Origin: Ulva prolifera
Lineage: Eukaryota; Chlorophyta; Ulvophyceae; Ulvales; Ulvaceae
Direction: 5' to 3'
Assembly (NCBI GenBank): GCA_023078555.1
Contig: CM041196.1
Location: 4,340,001 to 4,404,000 of the forward strand
Length of the DNA stretch: 64,000 nucleotides
Under the pieces are notes generated by a model. It saw nothing but the letters and a program-made list of their open reading frames with translations, was not told the DNA's origin and did no database searches. Position numbers and translations under genes: made by a program. This document shows positions 46,319-57,100 of this stretch, one piece after another; positions within the stretch are counted from its first letter, which is position 1; the number at the start of each line of letters is the position of its first letter.

Positions 46319-49300
46319 CTAGCTCATCGCCGACTGCTGCGACGCGGCGACCTCGCTGTCCATCTCCTGCGTGACCGTGCCCTTCGTTGCATGGTCAAAG
46401 AGGCTGTTCCAGCTCTGCAGCAGCTCGCTGCTGGTCGGGCGCTTGAGGGGGTCGCGCGAGAGGCAGCTCATCACGGTGCGCCGCAGCATGCGCAGCTCCG
46501 GGACGTTCTTCCGCCGGAAGTCCGCCGTCTCCCACGGCAGCGCCGCGCGGCCGACGATCTGGTCGCGCACGTCCTCTGAGTTGAGGGACCGCGGGAACAC
46601 GCGGCGGGCAGTGAGGAGCTCGTAGGAGATGATGCCGAGGGCCCACATGTCGGCTGCGGGGTCCGCGACCGTCGTCTTCTGGCCGCCCTCGACCGCGTAG
46701 ATGGACTCCGGCGGAGCGTAGAGCAGGCTGAAGGACAGCGGGCACGTCGTGCCTGCACACCAGCGTGCCTGTCACGGCACCATGCATGAGCCACACACTC
46801 GCTCCGCAGCAGAAACAGCCCTGGTACACCCGCTATCACCAGACTGAACTGCACAAGAGCTGCGGGCATTCAGGCAGTTCACTCGGGTGGTCGCATATGA
46901 AATTGACACGATCCCTTGATCCAAGAGCTGCTGGGCAAGGGGCGCGAGCCGCACCGATTTCGGCGGCGCAGCCAAAGTCGATGAGCGTCCAGGCGTGGTG
47001 CTTCGGCCGCCAGAGCACGTTGCCCGGCTTGAGGTCGCGGTGCGCGATGCCCGTCGTGTGCAGCTGCTGCAGGCGCGCGAGGATGTGGCACAGCACCGTC
47101 AGGATCGTCGGGAAGTCCGGCTCGATGCGCATCGCCCACTCGTCGAGGGACTCGCCCTTCTCCACAACGATGCAGGGGGGGAACACGTAGCCGGCGGCGT
47201 TGCAGATGGCGCCGTCGGCGTTGGGCACGATGTCCTTGACGGCCGGCATCATGCGGCGCAGGTCCTCGCGCGTGTACAGCGCCTCCTCGCGCTCAAACGC
47301 GACGCGGTTCAGGAAGAACTTGATCGCGAACTCGTCGTCGTCGTAGCGGCCGCGCGAAAACTGCACGATGCCCTGGCCGCCGATGCGTCGATGCACCTGC
47401 ACGCACGCCCGCGCCATGCTCCAGAACGTGCGGTCGAGGGGAATGCATCCCGGCGACGACTCCGTCTCAGCTGCGCATTGATGTCTCAGCTGCGCATTGA
47501 TGTCTCAGCTGCGCGTTGATGCGGTGGACCCAAAATCGGCCGATTCGTAACAGCTCAGTGGCTTCCGCAGCTGCCCCCTGATCATCTCGAATGCTACCAT
47601 TTAGGTGTTGTTCTGCGCCCGTGCGCACAGAGTCATCGCCGCGGATCCGGGTCGTTATGATGCATGCACACCATGGCTGTCCGCTGGCGCACAGCGGCGT
47701 GAACGGCGGTGGTCCTCGTGCAGGGAGATTGTTGATCTCTGGTACGCAGGCTACACACCGCCTTGCACCAGCTGCAACGTCTGAGGGAGCGGGGTGAGGA
47801 GGGGCGCGCACCTGGCCGTAGAGCTCAAAGCGGCCGAGGAAGAGGATGCGGTGGTCGTAGATCTCGTCGAGCGCCTCCTCGAGGCCCTCCCGGTCCATGA
47901 CCTGCCCCCGCGTCCCGCTCTGCCGCGTGCTCGAGCCGAGGCTGCCCATCGAGGGGTCCCCGCGCGCGTGCACGACCGCCGGCGACCCCCGTGCGCCGCC
48001 CATGCCGATATTCCCATGATGCGCGCTGCTGTACGCGCTGGGCGTCGTGTTCGTGAACAGCGTCGTGTCGTTGTCAATGAAGCGGTTCCCGGGCGCGCCC
48101 GCGCCGGAGGCTGAGTGGTAGAACGGCGGCGGGTCGCCGACGCGCTTGCTCGCGGGCCGCGGCAGACCGGGGCCGGCGCCGAGGAGGGCGTCGCCGCCGC
48201 TGCTGCCGGAGGGCATCGACATCATTGACGCCTGCTGCGGCGCCGGCTGCGAGTGCTGCGACGACGGCGGGATGCTGTAGCTGATGCCGAGGCCTGGCTT
48301 GGACGAGATCTGCACACCCCCTCGTGGCGCGTCACACGGCCATGTCACCCTTGCCCGGCACACCCTCAGGCACCAGAATCACCACAGTCCTCTGCGATGA
48401 GGCATTGGCTGTGTGTGGAAGGGCTGCAATCTGGTCTGCTGTAACCCAGGTACAACAATCTGTCATGTGGTCAGGTAGACATGCTTGATATATGGTTATG
48501 GCGTTCGCTGAGACCAGAGCTATCCAGCACCGACACGTAGCCGTCCGTCCAGAAGTGCATGCGCAACCTATGCAGCGGGAGCTGCGAATGGCCGGGAGAG
48601 ACACGCACCGCATTGCCTGCATACGCGTCCATAGCCGCCTTGTGCGCGCTGCTCTGCTCGCGTTTGCGCTTCCGATGGACGATGAAGACGGCGGCTGCAA
48701 TCGCGAGGAGGACGGCGAGAAGCCCCCCCACAATGCCCCCGATGGCCGCCGCCGACAGCCCGCCGTCGCCGCCGCCGTCCTCTGTCTCGTCCACCGGGAT
48801 CTGATCGATCTCCACCGGGGCGAGATTCGTCAGCCGGGCTTGCTCCTGCACGCATGCATGCATCCAGCGGTGACGTTCTGCGCTGCATCGCCACGCAGCG
48901 TGCTACGGTGGCCGCCTCCCTGCAGGCTGGGGCTGGCCCCCGCGGCAGCCACAGCGGTGCTGCGGCTTCTTGCCGAACAAGAGGCAACACGGCGCCCTAC
49001 AAAGGAATGCTGTGGCCGTGGCAGATGTAAAGTAAAGTAAATCTAAATTTACAGAGCCGTATCCTATTGGACATTGACAACTCCGAATTAACGGGACCAC
49101 ATATGCCGAAGGGGTAAACCACCTGGAAACCCCCCTCAGACGACCGTACGCAACTCACAGGGCCTCCTCCTGTGCTAAGCGAGGTGGTCACGTACGGCCG
49201 TTTCGATTCCCCAAAGCGCACGCAGAATCGAACCCACGACCTCCTGAAACGGAGGGGGTAGCTTTTAATCCGTCCTCAACCCATTGGACCCATTGGACAT

Positions 49301-51039
49301 GCTTATGGGAGCCCCAAGCCTTGCCATTTACTCAATGACTCGTTTTAATCGGGCTGAACTGGGATCGACACATCACCATCGGCGGGGGTGAGCCAGGAAC
49401 CGCTTTGCCTGCTACCCCACGCCATGTGGCTGTGCTGGCGCCGGACCGCAAGGGGTACAGACGTTGGGGCTGATGTGGGAGGAAGCTGCGCACGTCTGCG
49501 ATGTCTTGGAATGTGCTGAACTGTGCCACCAGGAAGCCACGCTTGTTCAGTTCCTCTGCGACGATGGGCTGGGGCACGATGAGGTTGCCCGTGGAGGCGT
49601 CAACGGACTTCTGGAAGGCCCGGTTGCTGTAGTGGCTGGCACGAGAGTCCGACTGCGAGAGTGGGTAGCCCTGCAGCACCACCACGACGGCTTGGTGCTG
49701 GGCAGAGCGCCAGACAGACACACGTCCCGGCAGCCGTTGCAGCGTTTGTGACAACATAGTGCAGGCACACACTGCATCGCCAAGTCCTTCGTGGGCACGC
49801 CGGCCACGTTGAGTACCTGCCGGGACGATGTCCAGGACAGGAAGGCACGCACCAGGTTGTCTTGATTGCTGGAGAATATGCACGACTGGAACCATGCGGC
49901 GGCCGGGATGTCGCCGGCGTTGCCGGACTGAAGGCCGACAGAGGAGCCGTGGTACTTCGCGGCGTTGGTGTTGAAGAGGCAGTCCTTGAAGCCGGCGCGG
50001 GAGCCCGCCTCGCACCGCACCGCCGCCGAGTCGTCCGCCTGGAACCCGACAAAGTGGGACGCTGCACCGCAGCCACAAGCTCATTCGAGAGCTCAGGCTC
50101 TGCTACCTCCCGATGAGTGTCACGCTGGATTCACGTGCTGTGCAGCAGATGTCAGGGTCCAGTGTGGGGGCCAGGGGAGCGCACTGCGGCTGTGGAGATG
50201 CTGCCCACGACCGACTTGCACCCCTCGGCAATTGTTTCGGTCTCCCCGGAGCACTGAGTTTGTCATCCAGACCGATCCAGTTTGAATGGAGATGAGCGGC
50301 AGGAGGGGATCTGAGGCTGCAGGGGCCTCCCGCTTCAACACTATGTACACGTCCGACAGCAGCAGTGTCGCTGCGTTTCGGATCTCAAGCAGCGGCGCTG
50401 CGACAGTGACGATGCACTGGCCGATTGCAGTCTGGGGTGGGTCGAGAGTAGTGCCGGCTGGGGAGGGGATTCCAGCACAGTCGCCCTGGATAGACAGCCC
50501 ACGTTGAGATACACTCCACTGCTATCATGTCATGGGTTCAGCAACACACGAACCTACCATACTAGGCTCAACCGCGCTGCATGATTCTAACACATTAACT
50601 GTTTCTCGGATCAGCCACTGACGCCACCCGAGCTCACGGACGCCAACGATCACAATGGCTAGAGGGGTCCTCCGTTGGCTACCATCGCTCAGCCAGGCTA
50701 TCGCATGCAAGAGGCCGTCAAGAGCAAAACTTTGACATCGCAGGAGTGAGGTCACGGTGCTACGTGACAACACCAGGCAACAGGGCGCACTCTGATGCTC
50801 TTGGTGGAGCTTTTGATGATCATGGTCGAGTTTGAAGACGAGATTGGGTCAGCTTCGAGCTCTGTCAGATCCATGTGGCTCTTTAGAATGATGTGACGTA
50901 CTCCGGCCTGTGCAGCTGCCTGGAAAGCCAGTTCTGTGCCCACATACTCGACATCCTTTTGCGCAAGAACCAAGTGCCGCGCGTTAGTCAGCAGCGCAAG
51001 CACGCCAGCAATAGCAAATTGACGCTTCCAGTGCACCAT
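46319..51039 (-). CDS. Receptor-like protein kinase C (beta-helix-like ectodomain, active-type kinase)
   Basis: Third member of the RLK family, on the minus strand, about 840 residues. Exons in coding order: 51039-50791, 50485 to about 50209, 50061-49853, 49670-49494, 48845-48609, 48309-47812, 47396-46955 and 46752-46319; phases agree. A signal peptide ends near VLA (residue 26). The first intron falls after TKSIR, exactly as in RLK-A and B (TKSIR). Exon 2 GDCAGIPSP...IGQCIVTVAA aligns with GNCTSSPSD...PGQCVITVRE of RLK-A. One membrane span lies at about 337-361, followed by HRKRKR. A Ser/Pro/Gly linker leads to YDHRILFLGRFELYG and the kinase: GGQG loop, AIKFF (Lys about 575), HRDLKPGN (Asp about 670), DFG (689-691), APPE and MWALGIISYELL. 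All catalytic residues are present. The exon 2 donor is ambiguous (50212 or 50209). Confidence 0.85.
49025..49123 (-). repeat. Dispersed repeat, copy 2 (in RLK-C intron)
   Basis: The minus strand reads GGTGGTTTACCCCTTCGGCA then TGGTCCCGTTAATTCGGAGT and ends TTTACTTTACTTT, matching 39717-39893. This copy lacks the internal inverted arm present in copy 1. It lies in the intron between RLK-C exons 4 and 5. Confidence 0.7.
49195..49300 (-). other. tRNA-like segment, possibly SINE-derived (weak)
   Basis: The minus strand contains GTGGGTTCGATTCTGCG, close to the B-box consensus of tRNA genes, preceded by a CCTCC-GTTTCA-GGAGG stem-loop. A regular cloverleaf does not form: the T-stem has a mismatch and the anticodon loop is too short. 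It may be a decayed tRNA-derived SINE or chance. Confidence 0.25.
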
Positions 51040-54000
51040 GTGCCCGAGTTTTTGGCACGCGCGACTTATGGCACGGTGCAGCCGAGGCAGCCCACGTTCA
51101 GCCTATGCACTTCGGTGCCCCAGGCCGCTGAATATGAACTGCATAAGTCTGAGCATGTTCACATCCAAGGAAAACGTGAGTCTGCTCGGGCATCACAGCG
51201 CAGACACATCTGCCCGTGAACGCGCTACATCCGCGCGCAGACGAAGAAGAGTTTGGCGAAAATGACACCAGCATGTAGATGATACATACATCAAACCATA
51301 CTGCAATAATGATCGCGAATATGTCTGCTCAAGTCGCTAAAATTTTCGGAGATAGAGCGATGCGCAGCGCATGACACATCGTGCGCATAGCGCCATCAAG
51401 AAACATCAAGGAGTACGCAAAAAATCGCAAAGTCTAAGCACTGGATGCGCTCTTAGCCTGATCTGTGAAGCAGCTGCTGCCAGTGAACACGACGCTCAGC
51501 TTCGCACCGGCCAGACGACACAGGGAACGGGAGCCGTGACGCGACAAAAGCTTAAGAAAGGCAAGCCTCTTCCATCAGCAGCAGCACAAAGTTCGTTTGG
51601 TGTCCAGGCAGGCATCCCGTGGCGCCATGCCATAGCGAGGGCGATATTCTCACAAAGCGACCCCAGCATACGCACCATCCGAGCTTGTCTTTGCGCCTGC
51701 CGGGACCCAGAGCAGGGAACCACACAGATCTTGAAGTTGTCTAGCTAGGATTGCGGATCAAAATTGAGCGTTCGGCCCAGAAAAGTCAGAACTGCGTCCC
51801 ATCGAATGGATCGGTCCCTGATGCGACGTACGAAGAAACAAAACTCTTCCGTGACATCGTCCGACGAAATGGCTGACCATTCGATGGAGTTGACAGCACA
51901 GCCACAGTTTTCTCGAGGCATGTCGCTCAAGGGCGGGCTCAACCATACGGTTGGTGTACATGCGATGAATGCCGGCACTTTGCCGTTGTATGCATGTATA
52001 TACCCACGCATGCATGCCCACCCATCCGAGGTACAGACGCGCGCGCATGCGCACTTCAACGAAAGTCCCCCCCTTGCACGCCATGGGAATAGTTGCGGAT
52101 CATCACGAAATATCCCGCCAGATTCAGCAGCATATATGGCTACATTATGGGGATTCGTGGCGAACGACCCGGGCCTGCGATGCCCCGCACGCCATGTGTA
52201 CGATACACATCATCGATGACTCAACCGTTTGCAAGCGCCCGCGCCCGCGCGCACACGCCGCTCGAGTCGCCATGCTTCGCGAACACCCAGCCGCGGCAAG
52301 CAAGACACTCTCTCGAACAAGAGGCTGTGCGCATACGCTGGACACCGGTGTACGCGTCGTCTTCGCCAAGCCAGGCACAAATTACCGGAATTGCACGCTG
52401 GATTTCACATTTCGATATCATATGCACCAACATGTGAAGTCGATGCAACGCATGCGCAGCGCTCCGTTCTATAAGGCCTTGGGGCCAGTGGGGAGTCCCC
52501 ACTGGGGACAGCTGGGCGAGACTGGGGCACGGGGTCATATCTCGAGATACAGGTGGCTGCAGCAAGTGGGCGCATCGCTCCCCATCGATGATGTATATCA
52601 TCAGGCGCCTTCGCAGCCGAGCCATGCGAACTACGTACACCGTCTCCCGGGCCCATGGAATCCTCCATAGGAGCACACTGCAGCCCATGTAGCTCTCAGC
52701 ACGATGAGCAGTCCAGTGCCAGCTGCAAGATTTGACAGACGACATGCCATGAAGCTGTGCACAGCGTCGCGTGATCACGCGGCCGGATCGTCACATGGCA
52801 TGCAACTCTGCTTGCGGCATAAGATTATCTCGATATCTCGTGGCTCGGGTCCAAATGTGGCGATGGTGGTCCATCCAGCATGTGTGCTGCAGCGGTCGTT
52901 GCGCGTCTGGCGCTCAACTGCGCTTTCGATGCATCAGGCTTGCCTGCCTTGCGATTCCTGTGCTGTAGGAAAGCTTTAGCGACTGAGCCACACTGCTTGA
53001 GAACTGATGACTGCGACAGGTGTTTGCTACTCCGGACAACCAGGTGGAGGCACCTGCGTTCGAATCACCAGTTACGTGGTACAAAGGATCTTACGCCAGC
53101 TTCTAGAGCGATAGCTGTGTCCAGTATCTGGGATCACACAGCGCATTGGCGCGTCAGCCTTCGTATCTGCCTAAGCTATGCCGTTCAAGTGCGCACATCG
53201 TTCTTACATGATTGATTTATGCCGTCCCAGCAATCAAGCCAACCTATTGAACACTTCCCGCTTCAAACATCAATGTGCCTGCAATTTGGTCCATATCGGT
53301 GTCTGGGAGTATCTGTCTGGATCTGAGTGTTGGCGAGGGGCACAACGTTATGTACATGGACGCAGCTTGTGGTGCGCGTCAGTGCAAATTGCCCAGGACA
53401 GGAAGATTGTGGGCATGTTGGGACACATAACATCATAGTAATGCAAGTGAGATACACGTTTAGAACAATTCACACAGCATGTTTCGCAGGCTCTCGAACA
53501 TGGACTTCGATCCACAGTATAGTGTGTTCGAACAACTGTGGCTATGCCATGCCAGCTATATTTACGAATCCTAGTGCTTGTCATCCAGGCACAGCTCGGT
53601 TATCTTGCGGTCGTGTTTCGCTTGCATGCGCGAGCGACTTCGCAATGGACGCGGGCACAGCGTTTATCTGGAGATCACTGGTTATTCAGTGCGATCTTTT
53701 GAGATAATTCTTGAACGTGATTTTGCTGACATGCAGGCAGATGTGTGTGTAATGAACATACACCATAGCTTCAAGGGAGCTGGCCAGTGGCTCGATGAAC
53801 AGGTACGACGCTCCCACGCCGCAGACCTGCTGAAGAGGCTGTCATTTCAAAACAACGTGGGAAAAACTCGCAGATTCGTCTTTCTCTGTGTGCCGGGGGT
53901 AGGTGCTATCACTCGCAGGTTGTGGCCACCGGTGCCGAGCAACTCCACACGTAGCACCATGACCAAGCTCGGAATGGACGCTGAGCCCAGCAGCCTTGAC

Positions 54001-54189
54001 AGCTCAACGTCGTGAGCATACGAATAGACAACATTAGCTGTCTCGCACCACAATGTGTCCTGTTTTGGAGTATTTGGCACCAGCACCGGCATCACTCCGC
54101 CATGATTGCAAGCGCATGTGTGGGCCAATTACCCGTCACATTTGCCCGTCTGCCGGATATACATCCAAACATAACAAGTAGGCCTCAAT
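51040..54189. other. 3.1-kb spacer between divergent RLK-C and the Ala-rich gene
   Basis: It should contain both promoters. Base composition is more AT-rich than the genes. Several open frames of 100-230 codons overlap on opposite strands and none shows a domain. A short stem, GGCCAGTGGGGAGTCCCCACTGG, near 52486 could fold. No gene is supported. Confidence 0.4.
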
Positions 54190-57100
54190 ATGCAGAAGGC
54201 CGCAGCTGTACGAGCCGCCGCTGCTGCAGCCGCAAGCAGCTCCGCAGCTGCAGCAGCACCAATCTCGAATGCGCCGGTGCCCCAGCAGACGGCCCGCAAA
54301 CGCCCAACCGCGCCCCTCAAGGCAGGCAGTTCTTCCAAGAAGCGCCCCCACGGCCAATCCCGCGAGGCTGCAGCGAGCTTCCTCTCCAGAGGCGCGAACG
54401 CGCCTGAAGCCACGACCACGACCACCAGCGTTCCGCCACCTCCACCCAGTCAGCCCACAAATGCCCCAGTTCCGCTTCCATCAGCCAAATCAAAACTGGC
54501 CAAGCTCGCATTGGAGCCCTCACACGTGCTGCCAGGCGCCCCCGCAGCGGTGGCAGCGCTGCCACCGCCGCCGGCCGGGCCGATTCCGCCCGTCGTGGAG
54601 GACGACCCAGCCAAACCGGCCGCAAAGGCAAAGAAGCGGATAAGGGTTAAGTATGCACCGGTGCCAAAGGTCACCGGCAGCACTGCTGCCGCGGTCACCC
54701 CGACCTGGCCTGCCAACGCCAGCCCCTCTTTATACCAGCACTTCCAAGAGCTTACGCGGCAAGCCGCCGGCGGTGACGGCGCCGCACGAGACCATTCGGC
54801 GGCGCAAGAGATGGCACAAGCTGTCGAGCCTGCACGCGCCACCACCTGCCAGGCTGAGGCTGAGAAGCAGCAGGAGCCCACAGGGGCTGCGCAGGAGGGC
54901 GGCGGCGGCGCGGGGCCGCCAGGTGGTGCTGCGCCGGCGTTGCCGGCGTCGGCGTGGACGCTCGCGCCCACACCCCCGGAGCCTGTGCCGCACTGCGCGA
55001 GCCACGGCGCGTCCACGGCGGACCCGTGCGCCCGCGTGTGGGTGCGGGTCCGGCCAACAGAAGAGTCGGTCCGGCCCCTGCGGCAGCGCGGTGAGAGACC
55101 GGCAGCACAGCCGGCACGGACGGCCCCTGCGGCCGGTGCCGGCGCTCCTGGGGGCGGCGGCTGCAGCGATGTGGGGGACGTGTCAGCATGCGCAGCCGCG
55201 GCGGCGCCCCGGGAACCACCGCCGACTGTGCTTGTGCGCTCGCTACCTCTCGGCAAAGCTCCGCCTGCGCCCCGTGACGACGGCCATTGGGCCCCTTGCT
55301 TGTCGTATGAGAGGGCAGTCCTGCTGGCTGACACCGCAAAGCTGCTGGACCAGCAGCTCCGCCCTGGCGAAAAATCGGATGACCCGAAGGCCGGCGGAGC
55401 GCCTGCCGCATACGATGATGCAGTGGGCCAGCCGCCGCCCACGGTGTGCGGTGTCAGCAAGGTTGCTCCTGCGCTCACTGGTGTGAGTGGTGAACCGGGG
55501 CAGCCTGCCCTTGCGGCTGCTGGCTCCGCCCCACCCGGTGCCGCCGTTGGCGCGTGTTCAATGGCACTGGGGGCGGCGTGCGCACCGGTGGCCACCAGCA
55601 GCGCCCCGGCTGCACCGCCTGCCGCAACCACTCCAGCGCCTACAGAGCTCGCTGCGGTCGCCGGCGGCAGCCCCAGTGCCAGTGCGGGGCTGGCGGAGCT
55701 GCCACCACATCAGCCCAAGGCCGATGCGCAGGCCACTTCAGTGGAGGCCAGCGCTCCCGCCGCCGTTGCGGACAGCACATGCATGGAGGCAGCTTCAGCA
55801 CCTGCACGCGCCAACGGCAAGACTGCATCGCCGAAGCGAAAGCGTGCTGCAATGGAAGGCGGCGCCGCTGAGGGGGTCGGGGGGGTGGACGGCCGAGGCT
55901 GTCCGGCTGCACAGCCCAGAAGGCCGGGCAGCGCAGAGGCCGCAAAGCGCAGCACAGCGTGCGATGCGGAGGTCAGGGCGGCAGTGGCCGACGCGCTGCA
56001 CGCCGCCGTTGCGGCCGCTGCAGCAGCGGCGGCTGTGGGTGACCGTAGCCGCCCCAGCGGCAGATGCGGCACCAGCGGCAGATGCGGCACCAGCGGCAGA
56101 TGCGGCACCAGCGGCCGTGACAGTGCCGGCGTATCAGCCGCAGCGGCAGCTTCTGCACCCGAGGGCGGCAATCTCCCAGCAGATGATTGTGCCCGGGCGG
56201 CTGAGAAGGTTTCGGAAGGTTTGGAGCTGGTGCGGCAGGCCGCAGGGGGAGCCACTCATGGCCCGTCCGGCAACGGGGCTCTGCCAGGGGACAAGGCCAG
56301 CACCGCGGCTGCAGCTCGTCAGTGCGGCGCTGATGTGGCAGGCGGCTCTCTGTCTGCTGCGGCGGCAGGCAGTGAGGAGGCGGGGAAACGCAGCAGCGCG
56401 CTGGCGGCAGCCTCTGAGCCTGCCGTTTGCTCGGGGACCGTTGCAACTACCGATGTGGTGTCTGCGGTCGAGGCGGAGGCGGGAGCATGCGAAGCGAAGG
56501 CTGCGGGCGCCGCCGCTGGGGCTCCGCCAATGGAGGATGCCACACAGCCTGTCAGTGCGTCGCCGGGGTTGCTGCCGGAAGGAGCTGACGGGGAAGGAGG
56601 TGTCATACATATGCCGCCCGGGCCCAGGCCGGGTGGTGACATGGAGGCCGTCCATGCTTCCGTAGCAGGCGCTGGTGTTCCGGCACAGCCGTTTGATGTC
56701 GTGCCGGTCCCGCAGGCTGATGTTGCGCCAGTCGGCGCCGCTGTGGAGGAGGGGGCTGCGGCATCAGGCGACGCGGCGGAGGTGGGGGATGACCCTGCCA
56801 GGACACCTGATGCTGCCTCGCCGGGGGCGGAGGCTATGGAGGCGCCTGCTGGTGACAATGAAGCCGGCGATACGGCTGATGGGAAGGCGGGCCGGTTTGC
56901 CACGTCGGCAGTCGAGGGGCCTGTGAACCTGGCAGAGCAACCTGTGGCTCAGCGCGCAAGTCAGGACGCAGCATGCGCCGGAGACGAAGTGATCCCAGGG
57001 CTGGCGCTAAGCAACGGGGTGTGCACAGATCCACATGGCGGCACGGCAGCTACTGCCTCAGATGCGTGTGAAGCAGATACCGTGAATGGGCGCTGGGATG

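Noticed and set aside
52221-52778. Overlapping 185- and 233-codon frames in the 51-54 kb spacer
   Set aside because: They lie on opposite strands over the same bases and neither has protein-like features.
54450-55631. 393-codon minus-strand frame and others opposite the Ala-rich exon
   Set aside because: High GC keeps antisense frames open; the sense frame is over three times longer and splices in phase to further exons.
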